A DNA stretch of 64,000 nucleotides from positions 1 to 64,000 of the forward strand of contig NC_044024.1 in NCBI RefSeq assembly GCF_900496995.4, read 5' to 3'. Origin of the DNA: Aquila chrysaetos chrysaetos (lineage: Eukaryota; Chordata; Aves; Accipitriformes; Accipitridae). The notes beneath the pieces were generated by a model. The model worked only from the letters and a program-made list of their open reading frames with translations. It had not been told where the DNA came from and ran no database searches. Both the position numbers and the translations under genes were made by a program. Positions 32,141 through 43,524 of the stretch are shown piece by piece; positions within the stretch are counted from its first letter, which is position 1, and every line of letters starts with the position of its first letter.

Positions 32141-34314
32141 ATCCCCCCTTTTCTATTTTATCCTGATTTTGTTCATTAAATCGATCTAATACTTCTTTTG
32201 CCCGCCCGAGGATAGGATTAATTCCTTTATCCTTTATTTGTTTATATTGTTTTCGTAACAGTATTAAGTGTGCAGCTTCTAAGCGCCCTTTAACAATAGC
32301 GATCAACTTATTAAAAATGCATGGCCCAAAAGTCAAAAATAAGATCAACAAGATAAGGGGTCCTGTAATAGTTGACAATAGGGTGGTTAACCAGGGTGAA
32401 TAATTAAACATAGACTCATACCAGCTCTGTTGTGCTTCCCTGTCTTTTTTTCCGTTTTTCTAACCTCTCCCGTAGCTTGGCCATTGTATCTTTAACTACT
32501 CCAGTATGGTCAACATATACACAACACTCTTCCCGTAGGGCTGCACATAACTCCCCCTGCTGCATGAACATTAGGTCTAAGCCCTGTCTGTTTTGTAATA
32601 CTACTTCTGATAAAGACCTAACAGACTCAGACTGTTCTAGGGCTGTCATGGCTTTTTCTATCCTAGCCAAATCCTCGTCGACTGCTATTCTTAAGGATTG
32701 AAATTTTTGATTTTGTTGTACGAGGGAGGTTATTCCTGTACCAGCTCCAGCAGCTCCGACTGCTATGAGGGTTGTTACCGTGAGGGCTGTCAAGGGCTCA
32801 CTTTTTTGTATGTGATGGGCCTGAGTAGTTTGATAGTCATAAACAAAATCTTCGGGATGGTAAATAAGCTTAGGTATTACAGTTACTTGTATACAATATT
32901 TAGTTATCCAATTAAAAACCTTTAGGGATATACAAGGTGTAAGCTCAGTTTGGGAACAAATCCACTTAGTATTATCTGTAGGAATTAACCACTCAGCTGT
33001 TATTTCTCTTGATTTGTGAATTGTGTTACACAGGTGTCGTTTGTCTTTTGGGACATTCCCTATACATCTTCCTTTTCTTGATACTTGGGACTTTGTTATC
33101 CCTTGTTTACGTCCAGATTCCTTATTCCATAAGCACTGAGCTGGCTTTGTTCCGTTGGACTTTTTAAATCTACTGTCTACCCCAATAGCTTCATAAAAGG
33201 GTGGTCGAATGTCGTAACACAACCAACAATGCTTAGTTATATTAGGGTGGGTGGCATTCAGTACCTGATAACTGGCTGGGAGCATATCTCACAATGGATT
33301 GATTCTTGTTGATACGCCCGAGATATTGTTTTCAGTGATGTCTATATTAGGGAGGATAGTAGCAGTCTGTACAATACTGTTACTATCATCTTCCTCTGTT
33401 AGGACTGAATTTGGTCCTACACCAGAGGGTTCATTTGGCACCAGCTCTTTCCTTATCGTAATTATTCCCCCTTAATCTGCGCCTGGTTTTCAAAGTCTGA
33501 CTCCCCATGTTCCCTCGGTTAACCAAGCAGGATCTTTCGGGTTGGTTGCATTAATATAAATATATGGGCAATTTCCACTCTATAGTCCTGTTTGGCTTCC
33601 ATCCCAACCATGTGAAGCAGGTGTACATCCATGAGACCCCCACCTTACAGATAGGAATTTATCTGTACCTCACCTAGGAATCCAATCAGAAGCTATAGTT
33701 TTGCAACCCCAATAAGCACAATAGTAAGAGTCGGGATGGTTGCAATACCCCTTTCCAGGGTTAGAACTGGGACAAAACTAAAAGCCTAAGTTATGTAGAC
33801 ATGGGTTCCTGGGTATGATCTGACATAAGGATTGATTAAAGCTTGGGACCCCGGCAGCAATTACTTGCTGTAGTATTTTTTGATCCTCCCACCTATAGAG
33901 CGTCCATTTGTAAGGTTGGTGGGGGTTCCCTTTGCCTTGGGTTGTCTCTATTAGCATTAGTAACAGTCCTATCATTCAAGTGCTTAATCTCAAGTTTGAG
34001 AAAAGTGGTGTCCCTTTACCCTTGCGACAGGTATTCCGAGGGTGCTGATAATCATTTTGATTTTTGTTTTCATCTCTGGTGAGAGATGGGAGACTTTGGG
34101 GAAGCTCTGAGGATGTTTTATTTGGGAGTAATAAGTCAAGAGGCTCCGTGAGCCTTCTCTGGAGGTAGTTCATCAACCTTAATCCCCACAGCAGTACGTC
34201 TCTGCCCTCTTCTCTGCCTACTCTGTTGCTTAGAGCAGCGAGGTGTACCATCTTCTCGGCAGCAGTCGTATTCTTCAGGGGAACCTCCTTTATATTTACT
34301 TTGCTTTGACTCAT
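32136..34314 (-). pseudogene. env: Env of provirus 1, gamma-type, disrupted
   Basis: From the N-terminus: a long leader (34314-33976), then a hydrophobic signal-like segment (IGLLLMLIETT), the surface unit with a CWLC motif, and the transmembrane unit (32416-33285) with a hydrophobic fusion-peptide-like stretch, an LQNRQGLDLMF immunosuppressive-domain-like motif and a CX6CC pair. The membrane anchor and cytoplasmic tail follow in another frame (32136-32411). Breaks: stops at about 33976, 33778, 33490-33492 and just upstream of 33285, and a single-base indel in an A-run near 32447 before the anchor. The protein cannot be made intact. The stop at 33490-33492 is shared with provirus 2. Confidence 0.9.
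32141..32155 (-). other. Polypurine tract of provirus 1
   Basis: On the minus strand AGAAAAGGGGGGAT lies directly upstream of the 3' LTR, the position of the plus-strand primer in retroviral reverse transcription. Confidence 0.85.
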
Positions 34315-34690
34315 ATGCGTCCCAGTTTGTATCTTTCACTTCCCAAGCTCCCCACCCCACTCTGACTACTGTTCGTCTGCGGGATACTTGTACTATTTCA
34401 GCCTTCGTTGGGCATAACGCATTTACATAAAGACAACACCTCTCAGGGTTTATGTCTTTAGCAAAAATATCCCACCATTCTTTGGAGTCTTTTATAATTT
34501 TTCCAGTTGATATTCCCATACATAATGCTTGCTCAATTAATTCCTGTTCGTAATTATAACATTCGTGGCAAATGTCACTAGGGGAATACCCATAAGAGCA
34601 ATGTGTCCACCACTTTTCTCTACAAAGTTTACACTTGTAACATATAAAGATAACATATACAGTGAGGATTTTTACAAAAGACAGTCTCAC
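34136..34690 (-). CDS. Extra ORF between pol and env, Cys-rich with basic motif (provirus 1 copy)
   Basis: The 184-codon open frame lies after the end of pol and overlaps the env leader in a different frame. The first third is Cys-rich (CYKCKLC, CSYGY, CHEC), followed by an acidic/aromatic middle and an Arg-rich segment (RQRRGQRR) near the C-terminus. It starts on a GTG; no ATG precedes it in frame before a stop, so expression would need splicing or a non-ATG start. The provirus 2 copy (46084-46635) is open over its whole length with about a dozen residue differences. Simple gammaretroviruses are not known to have a gene here. It could also be a non-coding region that stayed open by chance. 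Confidence 0.6.
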   Translation of the reverse strand: MRLSFVKILTVYVIFICYKCKLCREKWWTHCSYGYSPSDICHECYNYEQELIEQALCMGISTGKIIKDSKEWWDIFAKDINPERCCLYVNALCPTKAEIVQVSRRRTVVRVGWGAWEVKDTNWDAYESKQSKYKGGSPEEYDCCREDGTPRCSKQQSRQRRGQRRTAVGIKVDELPPEKAHGAS

Positions 34691-34746
34691 TCCTCCACTT
34701 TTCTTCGGAACTTGATTTTCAAGCTGTCAGGGTCTTTGGTCGCCTC

Positions 34747-36484
34747 TCAATGAGAACTCCAAATTGGTCCTTTGATCCTGCTTGCATGAGTCCATCCTCG
34801 TTCTGCAGTTCGGACAGCAGTTTCTGTGGTAAGTAAAACAAGAAAGGGCCCCTCCCACCTAGGAGTGAGAGAGGATTCTTTCCAGGCTCTTATTAAAACC
34901 ATATCACCTGGCTTCACTGAATTTCAGGGGTTGTTCTTCTTTGGTGTTCCTTAACATGTACCACAGTTATTCGCTTGGGCTCTCTTATTGCTTGTCCTGA
35001 CTTCCTTTTCCCTGTTATTACTCGAGATGACCCATCAGCGAATAACTTTTCTCCCTCTCCCAATTCTACTTCTTCCAGATCTAGCCTAATTTTTGTTTGT
35101 TCTTCAATGGTCTGAAGGCAATTATGTGTTAATTTTTCTTCAGGACTCCCATACAAAAATTGCTCCAGATTTTGCAAGTTCGTTGTTCCGATCTCCAATT
35201 TAGGGGAATGGATTAGGATCCTCTTATATTTTAAAAGCTTAGCATCGGTGATCCATTTTTCAGCTTTTTGTTGGAGATCCCCTCCATTATAAGGGGAGAA
35301 CACCCTTAATTCACTTCTAAACGTTATCTTATTTGCTTCTTCCACTATCAGGGCTACAGCAACAACTGCTTGTAAACAGGTGGGCCACCCTCTACCGACG
35401 GGGTCTAATAATTTGGAAATGTACCCCACGGGTCTCTTTTTTCCTGTCCATTCCTGGGTCAAAACCTCGTATGCTCTCCCCTCCTCAGTGGACACAAATA
35501 AATAAAAGGGTCTTTTCACATCAGGCAGACTCAAGACAGGGGCGTTAACTAGATCGGCCTTGAGACCTTCTAATCTCTCTTCATCCTCCGGGGTCCATTT
35601 AAGCAACCCATCCATAGTTAACTTTTGATACAAAAATCGTGTTTTCGCACTAAAGTTTTCAATCTACTGCCTACAATACCCAAATAGTCCCAACAATTGT
35701 CTAATCTGTCGTTTACTCCTCGGGGCTTTCAGTGATAAAATTCCATTTACTCGTTCGGGGTCCAACTTCTTAGTCCCCTTGCTTATCCAGTGTCCTAAAT
35801 ATTTCACCTCCTTTTCCACAAACTGTAGTTTTGGCCGTGATACCTTGAGGCCTTAAAGGCCCAAGAAATTTAACAACCGTATGCTTTCTTTTCTGACTGT
35901 TTCTTGATTTTCTCCTGCTAACAATAAGTCATCTACATACTGTATTAGTACAACTCCATCCTGCAGTTGGTATTCCTGTAGAACCCGTTCTAGGGCTTGT
36001 CCAAATAAGTTTGGGGATTCTGTAAACTCCTGGGGGAGTACAGTCCACCTTAACTGCTGTCTCCTATGAGTGTCTGGGTCTTCCCACTCGAAGGCAAAAT
36101 AATCTCTACATTTCTCCTTTAGAGGGCATGACCAGAATGCATCCTTAAGATCTATTACGCTATACCATTGGTTCTCGGGTCCCAATTGACTCAGCAGGGT
36201 GTGTGGGTTTGTCACTACCGGGAACCGGCTGACAGTCCATTGATTTCCCTTAGGTCATGCACCAACCGATAGCTACCATCGGATTTTTTTACTGGTAAAA
36301 TCGGGGTATTAAAGGGGGACATGCAGGGTTCGAGTACCCCCTTTCCCAATAGTCTTTTAATCTCAGGTTTTAGTCCCCTTCTCCCTTCATTAGATAAGGG
36401 ATATTGTTTAACTCTCACTGGAATCTCGGGGTTCTTAATAACCACCTCAAATGGTTCAATCAAGCCATTCCATTGGGGTATCAT
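34747..36484 (-). pseudogene. pol: Pol of provirus 1, protease absent, integrase mostly deleted
   Basis: 36215-36484 is the N-terminal reverse transcriptase (FNTPILPVKK...YRLVHDLREIN). After a frame change 35853-36215 carries the active-site motif YVDD. 34914-35633 covers the connection and the start of RNase H (LFADGSS). A deletion at about 34921 then joins RNase H to the last ~55 residues of integrase, ending at 34747-34749. The protease and gag 3' end are missing upstream. At least two frameshifts separate the three pieces. Confidence 0.9.
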
Positions 36485-36535
36485 CTTTTTCCTGTGAGTT
36501 GGATCCTGATTATTCCAGTTTGGCCGATTTAAGGG

Positions 36536-37389
36536 CTATTTTTGATCCGTCGCCGGGCCAGCCTGATGTTGTTGGTCCCAGAGTCTCATCCCAGCCCCCC
36601 TAATCTTGTCCCTTTCTTCTACGGTAAATAATATGCCCAGGATAGACTGTAATTCATCCCACGTGTACAAATTCAGTCCCAAGAATTGATCCAACCTTTC
36701 GGCTACCCCCAGGGGATCATCTAACAGATTCCCCATTTCCTTCTTAAATTTTTTACATCCCCTGTATTAAGGGGGACTGCCACATACCCCGTTCCCGGTC
36801 CCCCCTGTTCATCCTCACCAGGCACCAACATTTCCCGAAGAAAGAACAATCTTTCCTTTCTTCGTATTTTATTACGTGCAGACCTTCTGGGAGGGGGTGC
36901 CGGGGTTGAGGGGCCTGGGCTATTTCCTGGCCTTGGAGTGGGTCCTGAGGAGGAGGGGCCTGAGGGGCATAGGGAGGGGGCCAAAGGGGGTCCTTAGCAT
37001 CTTTTAGAAGTTTATCTGGTCTGTTTTCCCTTAAGGCAAAGAGGAATGACATTTCCCAGGATTGGGGAATCCATAAGGCAGCATATTCACTTTCCTCTGG
37101 GCTGGCTGGTGGTCTTTTATTGTTTACCCATATATTTAATTGTTGACACACCCAATCCTCAGAGGACCCGAACACAGGCGAGAGTACATGAGGATTGCTG
37201 GGAGGTTTTCCACCCCAAATCTCAATACAATAACTAATCATCTTTTTCCTTAGACCTATCCTTTTTCCTTGGTGAACTGTCTCAATATCTTAACATCAGG
37301 CTTAGGGGACTGTCCGGGGGTATGTCTGGTAACTTATTTCCCTTCCCCATCCCCATGGGTCCAGAGGGCTTGCTTTTCCTCTGTCCCAT
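36536..37389 (-). pseudogene. gag: Gag of provirus 1, truncated
   Basis: The ATG at 37387-37389 starts a Met-Gly-Gln N-terminus, the usual myristoylation signal of retroviral matrix. It hits a stop after 35 codons (37282-37284). Matrix continues in 36753-37241 (with SPVFGSSEDWV and PQSWEMSFLFALREN) and a Pro-rich segment follows. The capsid start is in 36536-36736 after a frameshift. The rest of capsid and the nucleocapsid are deleted: the sequence jumps to reverse transcriptase within about 60 bases. Confidence 0.85.
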
Positions 37390-37760
37390 CTTCCGAGGTG
37401 CCTTTATCCACACACACACACTCACTTCCCCTCGGTCGTGACTCGCTCCCTCGCGGGCTACGAGAACTGCACTACTGGAGGGTCCGCACTCGTGTGATCT
37501 CAGAGAGACCTCTCACACAATCGCACCTCGGGATAACCACCCCAACCAAACGGCTCACGCTTTATATACTCACCCGCTCCTGGGGTCTTCGTTTGGTCTT
37601 CGTGCACAAAATTTAAGGGGTCCTGCAGGTTCTTTTGCTCAGTTATCGTAATTTAGAGGGGTTCGTGGGTCCAGGGTATGGCGGCAGCACCTCTTCAAGA
37701 CGGGGCTATCCAGGGATAGGGCGCCTCCCCGCTTGAAAGGGCCCGCACCAAAGAACCTGG

Positions 37761-37778
37761 ATCCGAGTCACGGCACCA
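37761..37778 (-). other. Primer binding site, tRNA-His (provirus 1)
   Basis: The plus strand reads ATCCGAGTCACGGCACCA, an exact match to the 3' 18 bases of a vertebrate tRNA-His including CCA. It lies four bases from the 5' LTR. Confidence 0.9.
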
Positions 37779-37782
37779 AGTT

Positions 37783-38216
37783 TGTTATAGACGCTCGTGA
37801 CAAATTGGAGGAGCCAATTTGTATTAAATAAAAGATCAAATTTATTAGCAAGCGATAAAAGAGCAAAACAGCGCTGGGCGGCCGGGGAGACAGTGCTCCG
37901 CCACAAGCTCGCACTCAAACAGGGGAAGAGCCTCTTTATTTATACAGTCTTTTTAGTCCCTGATACATGACGGCTGGCTGGTATCTTCGGTATCTTGTGC
38001 CATCAGGTGTTAAGTGGTCGTAATTTGCCTTCTGGTGGTTGTTGGGATGAAGGCCGAAGTTTTCCTCAGCTGTTCTTTAGGTGACTCAAGTCCCATTCAT
38101 GCTCTGTAAACGTCTCTCTACATATGCTAATCATCGGTACTCATGGTCTTAGATAAGTGAAGAATATCCCTACCCCCACATGCGATTTCATGAACAAAGT
38201 TAACCCGTTCATTACA
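37783..38216 (-). repeat. 5' LTR of provirus 1
   Basis: 434 bp, identical by eye to the 3' LTR at 31707-32140. The TATA-like box is at 37937-37944 on the minus strand. A 4-bp CAGG follows at 38217-38220. Confidence 0.95.
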
Positions 38217-38943
38217 CAGGTTTCCTGCATGTTGTTAGTGCATGCCTTGCCCATGGGTCTGGTCCTGGCATTGTGTTCAGATCTTGTTTCACAGTCACTG
38301 GAAAGTGCTGAACTGCAAGAATGATTTCAGTGCAATATGTTTTTCTTTTTGTCCCCAGTTCCACTACACTCCCTGAAAAAAAAGTGGTTTCTTGTCTCAT
38401 ACCCAGAACCCTTACAACAGTTTTGGCTGATATTTCATGCTGATGTTTTGAAGATTTTTGAGAAAAGAATCATGAGGGAAGAAATGCTGAAAATGCACAT
38501 TAGAAGGTTTTCATTGAGGATATGAGGCAGTGAGGGCAAATGAATGGCTGACATATTGAATAACTAATCTTCCCTCTTTCTATGGGAAATTGTACTGGTA
38601 GAGTTAAAGAAACTGGACCCAAACTGTATTATTACAGTTTGTGGCAGTTTTGGATGAGATTGGTGTTCCTGTGGCACTTTCATGTTATTTTGGGCCAATA
38701 AGATGTAGAATTTATTGGTATGCATATGACTTGGAAATTGCTATTCTGACTGTTTTAATACGTGTTGTTCTTCTGAAGAGATGGTTTATGTCATATCCCT
38801 GCTGCCTGTTTTGCAATTAACTGGGCTGGTTGGTTTGGCAACAAAGCTCCCACAAACTTCATCGCTTCCACCTCCCCACACCACCACCACCCCAAATAGT
38901 GTATTGCAAAGTATAAATTGTTCTCTTTGTTTTACCTTTACAG

Positions 38944-38979
38944 CATTCATTGCTACACAGTACAGCAGGAAGTTCTCAG
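38944..38979 (+). CDS. Candidate internal exon 2 of an unassigned plus-strand gene
   Basis: 36 bases between TTTGTTTTACCTTTACAG and a GTACTT donor. Open with the same 1-nt/2-nt phase as the neighbouring candidates. Very short, so weak on its own. Confidence 0.3.
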
Positions 38980-39264
38980 GTACTTTCTGAGATGGAGGGT
39001 GATGCCAAGTCATCTGTGATGGAAGAGCAGTGTTCTCTTACTTAAAGATCAGTTTTTCCACAGGTGTCCTGGATAGTCACTGAGTGTTTTCTACTGGAAA
39101 AACACATTTATAAAACAGGTTAGATGAATGTCTGTCAGTGTTAGTATAGTTTCTGTTAGTGACGAGTACTAGAGTTTAGACAGAAAGCTTAGCTTTAACT
39201 GGTCTTGTTAAAGCAGACAGCAGAGTTTGCCCTGAGGTATTTTCTTTGCTGCTTAATTTCCTAG

Positions 39265-39336
39265 GCACAGAGTCAGGCCAGGGGATAAAGATTATCTCCC
39301 AACTAGTCCAAATTTCACATCAGAACATACAAACAG
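39265..39336 (+). CDS. Candidate internal exon 3 of an unassigned plus-strand gene
   Basis: 72 bases between GCTTAATTTCCTAG and a GTATGT donor. In the shared phase it reads 23 codons with a coding-like composition (including RPGDKDYLPTSPNF). A second frame is also open. No family recognised. Confidence 0.4.
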
Positions 39337-42266
39337 GTATGTGTCTTTGCATTACGGTGAAGTACTTCTATGCCTTACTACCAGAATGGTACATATTTTG
39401 AAATTCAGCAGAAGATATGCAATCTCAGACATGTATTGCAGCTTCTTCCATGTCTCTCTTACTGTAATAGTAACCTGTTCTCTTTGACCAACGTGTTTTA
39501 AGGAGTTACAACCACTTCTTATGTCTACGTATTTTATGTTATGATGTCATTGCAGCAATACTTAGTTGCTTACTCTTATCTCTCCCTCCTTTTACTGTTC
39601 TCCTCATCCCCCTCCAATAATTTGTTTTACTTTAACAAGCTTTAAGTGTAAGAACTAGCTGAATAAAGCAGTGACTAAAGAGAAACTCAGTATCTCTTTA
39701 TATGGTTGTAACCCTTTGGAGGAGAAACAAATATCCTACTGTGGTTTGTAACATTTCTGGGATAACTCTGGAAAATATTAATGACATTTTGCACATTTTG
39801 TGATTTTATTTTATTTTTTTATAGAGTCATGATTTTGAAAGCTCAACACTCAACTAAGAAACAAGTTTTGCCATTTCTAATGAAAGTTATCTGATGACAT
39901 AGGTATCAGTGGAACATTTTATTATGTCTTCACAGTTAAAATTTTGTTAGCTTTTTCTAAGTATTGATGCAGCATATTTTTGTGTTCAGATTTCATGTAG
40001 CAGCAGTGATGTACAGTGCTAATGCAAGTCATTCCTGAACAAGTAAGACACTTATGATTTGTAAATTACTTTTTTTTTTTTAAATTGTGTTATCACCTTT
40101 CCTAGCCAAAGCTATTGCATCAAGCTGTAGAACAACTAGGAAAAAATCTACTTTGTCACAGATATGCTGTCCAAAGGTGAAAACAAATTCATGGTAAGGT
40201 TTTTTTTGGAGGTGAGGGATATAGGGGAGGTTATATCTCACAACAGAAGTTTGGAAGTATTTATAAGGTATGTTGTTTATAGATTTTGGCAGTTGCTGCC
40301 TAGTGAATCTCTTTTAAGGATTTCAGTATTAGAAAATCTACAGATACTTTTGTATTTATTTTTCTATGTTTTGTAGTTGAAACCCCCCGAAATCATGTCG
40401 ACCACGTCTCTGTTTTGCGTAATGTTTCTCCATGAGCTTGGCACTACCTCATCGTTTCTTAAGCCACATCATTGCCCTCTCATTCCTGTGTCCTAACCAT
40501 CTTGAACTTGATTACTGATTTCAGTTGCATCTTTACTGTGTTTTGGCTAACATACCACTCACTTTTGTCTCCTTTTCTGTAGATGTTGTTGCAGAGCAGT
40601 TAGAAGATACGCTGGTAGGCTGGGGATATAATACAGAATGGGGGAGGTGCCTAGGGAGAGTAGTGGATTATAGGAGGTGATGACATTACGTTTTGTTAGG
40701 TCCTTTACTTACAGCACAACTGCTATTTGTTTTCTTAAACGTGGACCGTGTTGTCTTGGGTTAGTTCTGGTTGTGAGTTTTAACAGATCTGGACAAGGGA
40801 TGTATGCAAGGTGGCTTCTTAAGAGTTTTGGACTCCAATTTCATTTGTTAGCTCAAAGCTAGCAGTTGGAGAAGAACTCAAGTGGCCATGGTGTGACCAT
40901 GAGCACCATGTTCAACACTGTCTAGAATGTGTAGAAGATTAGAGTCTAACTTAAGGGACTATGACCATCCTCGTAAAAATCACTTGCTAGAAAAGCCTAT
41001 GTGTAATGCATCCAGATCTAAAATCATGGCTTAGCTGGGCAACCTGAAAAGTAATGCCTTAGGTTGTGATTTATTCGTGTGGTGTGTGTGTATCTTAGTT
41101 TGCATTCACAGTTCTGCAAGCTTGTTATAATTTGACTATTTTCTTTGCGTAACCCTCTCTGCTTTAAGAAATTGTTCTGGAATAGTCCTTGTCTTCAAAG
41201 TAAAAGGTAAGAAAGGAATGTTGCAAGAAATGGAAATGTGATTGCAGCTGAGAATCCGAGAGGAGCATGGCTTTGTATGGAAACAGGTGGCATAACTTTC
41301 AAAGGATGGGCAATCTTGAGCTTTCAAAATAAAGTTAAGAATAGAAGGGGAAGTGTGAAGCTGGAGGATACATTTATGAGACTGTGTACTGTCTAAATAT
41401 GTCTAATCATTATGGTTCATTTCCCCCCCATTTGCTGCATTATCATTTTAGGTGATGACAGACTAGACATAAAACAACAAAGCTGAAAAATGAATTGTGT
41501 AGAGATTACAAAACATTTTGATAGGAAAAGTGGCAGAAAGAGGTTTGCTTTCTTGCATCTATCAGCACGAGCTTCATCTGCATTTTTCTTAGGCTGCTGT
41601 GATTTGCTCACACTGTTGCATAGTGAGCAGCCTGGTAACAATTAGGGCCGAGGAATGGAGAGTAGGAAGTCCTGTGGTCCTTCCTGCTTTAATATCACTT
41701 TAGGTGTACACTAAGGTGAACAACAGTACTCATAGTAGTATAAAACAGTGTTTCACAGTACTGTATGTCATCTGCATGTTCTAATGGAATACATAACTAA
41801 TCAGTTCAGCAGGGATTTCACTTCGATCTCCAGGGTGACTGCGAGTCAGCTCTGTGTCCAGACACACATTGTCATTAATGAATGTGGATTTCAGTAACTT
41901 CCTAAATGATGACCTACAGTCAAAGTCCAAGTTAAGGTAGAGATAAGCTATAGTAACATGCTGTTGAAAGCTTTAACACTTTCTTCAAAGTGTTTTGATT
42001 TTCCTTTTTGGTTTATTATACTATGTATGAGTCGTACATCCTTTTGAAACTGTTAAAATTCTGTATTACAATTTCATTCCTGTTTGACAAGCATTATCTA
42101 TTATTAGTTTCTCAAGAATGCACATCCGGGCAGAACTGCATGTATTCAGAGATATGTATTTCTAAAGATGGTTTTGATGTGATGGCACATCAATCAAACC
42201 ATATGAAACCACCTCAAATCTGTTTGATTTCATTTTGAATTTCTTGCTTTCTTTGCTTCCTTGCAG

Positions 42267-42323
42267 AGTGTCTCTCAGCTACCAAATAAAGACAGTGTAT
42301 CCACCAAGGAGAAATGATATCTG
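42267..42323 (+). CDS. Candidate internal exon 4 of an unassigned plus-strand gene
   Basis: 57 bases between TTTGCTTCCTTGCAG and a GTAAAC donor. In the shared phase it reads 18 codons (including YQIKTVYPPRRN). Skipping any one of these candidate exons would preserve the frame. Confidence 0.4.
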
Positions 42324-42447
42324 GTAAACCTAAAAAATCAGTTGGTCTCTGGTACGCCACAGGCATTTCTTTAAGGTTTTATGTTCAAATCTACTTCCAT
42401 GCCCAGAGCATGGCACTTACTAGGTATCTAACTCCTTTGTGTAGTAT

Positions 42448-42715
42448 TGCATTGGTTTTGGATGGGGTGGAGTTAATTTTCTTCATAGCACCTTGTATAT
42501 GGTTCTGTGACCAAAACAGTGTTGACAACACACCAGTGTTTTGGCTATTGCTGAACAGTGCTCGCAAGTGTCAAGGCTGCCTCTGTTTCTCACACTGCCC
42601 CCTACCAGCAAGTAGACTGGGGATTGCACAAGAAGCCGGGACAGCTGATCCAAACTGGCCAGGGGGATATTTTATACCATATGGCATTGTGCGCAGCAAT
42701 AAAAGCTCAGGAAAA
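42448..42715 (+). repeat. ERVL-type LTR fragment
   Basis: Contains GGAGTTAATTTTCTTC, GTTGACAACACACCAGTGTT, ACAGCTGATCCAAACTGGCC and ATTTTATACCATATGGCAT, all landmarks of the forward-oriented ERVL LTR family also seen at 6765 and, reversed, at 16911-17954. Both ends are eroded. Confidence 0.75.
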
Positions 42716-42734
42716 TGAGGAGGAAGGGCTGGTG

Positions 42735-42925
42735 AGGGTGAGTGAGCACTGGAACAGGTTGCCCAGGGACCTTGTGAAGTCTCCATCCTTTGAGATACAC
42801 AAAAGTTGTCTGGGTATGGTCCTGGGCAACTGGCTCTAGGCCCCTCTTGAGCAGGGGGGGGCTGAATCAGGTGACTTCTGGAGGTCCCTTCTGAACTCAA
42901 CCCTTCTGTGATTTGATTCTGTGGA
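42735..42925 (+). mobile_element. CR1 LINE 3' end
   Basis: Short 5'-truncated copy starting at GTGAGCACTGGAACAGGTTGCC and ending with TTCTGTGATTTGATTCTGTG, the CR1 3' untranslated end and its 8-bp-type tail. It directly follows the ERVL LTR fragment. Confidence 0.8.
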
Positions 42926-43524
42926 GTTACAGCATTTGTCTTGCCAAGTAACTGTTACGTGTGACAAAGCCCCACTTTCCTGGAATTGGCTAAATATCAT
43001 CATCCCTGCTGATGGGAGGTAGTAAAGGAATTCCTTATTCTGCTTTGCTTGCACACACTACTTTCCTTCACTTATTAGACTGTCTTTATCTCAACCCACA
43101 AGTTTCCTCACTTTCACCCTTCCAATTCTTTCCCGCATCCTGCTGGGGTGAGGGGGCAAGTGACTGGCTGCATGGGGCTCAGCTGCCTACCGGGGTTAAT
43201 GCACAAGTGTGGAAGCCACTGTATAGCTGCCAATCTCCACAGCGGGTTATTGGCAAGAATGCTGCATTTCAACTCCTGACTGCAAAGCAGGATCTCTTTA
43301 CCCAGTTTCAGAATTGCAATCTACTTTATCACATGAATTCTAGGCAAGATTGTAGCACCGTAACTATGCAGCATTGAATACCAATAATTTATAGACCAGA
43401 GCAGTTGTGCTGCATCTTTTTGATATGCATTTCATTCTCGCATCAGCAGTTTTGTAAAAATAAACTAATAGAGAATTCCAGAATTTGTGTACTTAAATAG
43501 GGAGTAAATCAAGAAGAATGTGGC

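Larger units (their letters stand above)
31707..38216 (-). mobile_element. Endogenous gammaretrovirus-like provirus 1 (two LTRs, internally deleted)
   Basis: The provirus is 6,510 bases, minus orientation, flanked by the 4-bp direct repeat CAGG (31703-31706, 38217-38220). The two 434-bp LTRs appear identical base for base, implying a very recent insertion. Order on the minus strand is LTR, tRNA-His PBS, gag, pol, an extra Cys-rich ORF, env, PPT, LTR. Two large deletions, compared with provirus 2, remove the capsid C-terminus, nucleocapsid and protease, and most of integrase. Several stops and frameshifts break gag, pol and env, so it cannot be autonomous. Confidence 0.95.
38221..43519. other. 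Inter-proviral unique sequence with candidate exons
   Basis: About 5.3 kb of AT-rich, unique-looking sequence between the two proviruses. Apart from the three exon-like segments, an ERVL LTR fragment and a CR1 end listed separately, I see no gene. Confidence 0.45.

Noticed and set aside
32432..32925. Plus-strand ORFs across the env region of both proviruses (also 44430-44873, 47839-48183, 49379-49711)
   Set aside because: Antisense shadows of retroviral genes with no independent coding signature.
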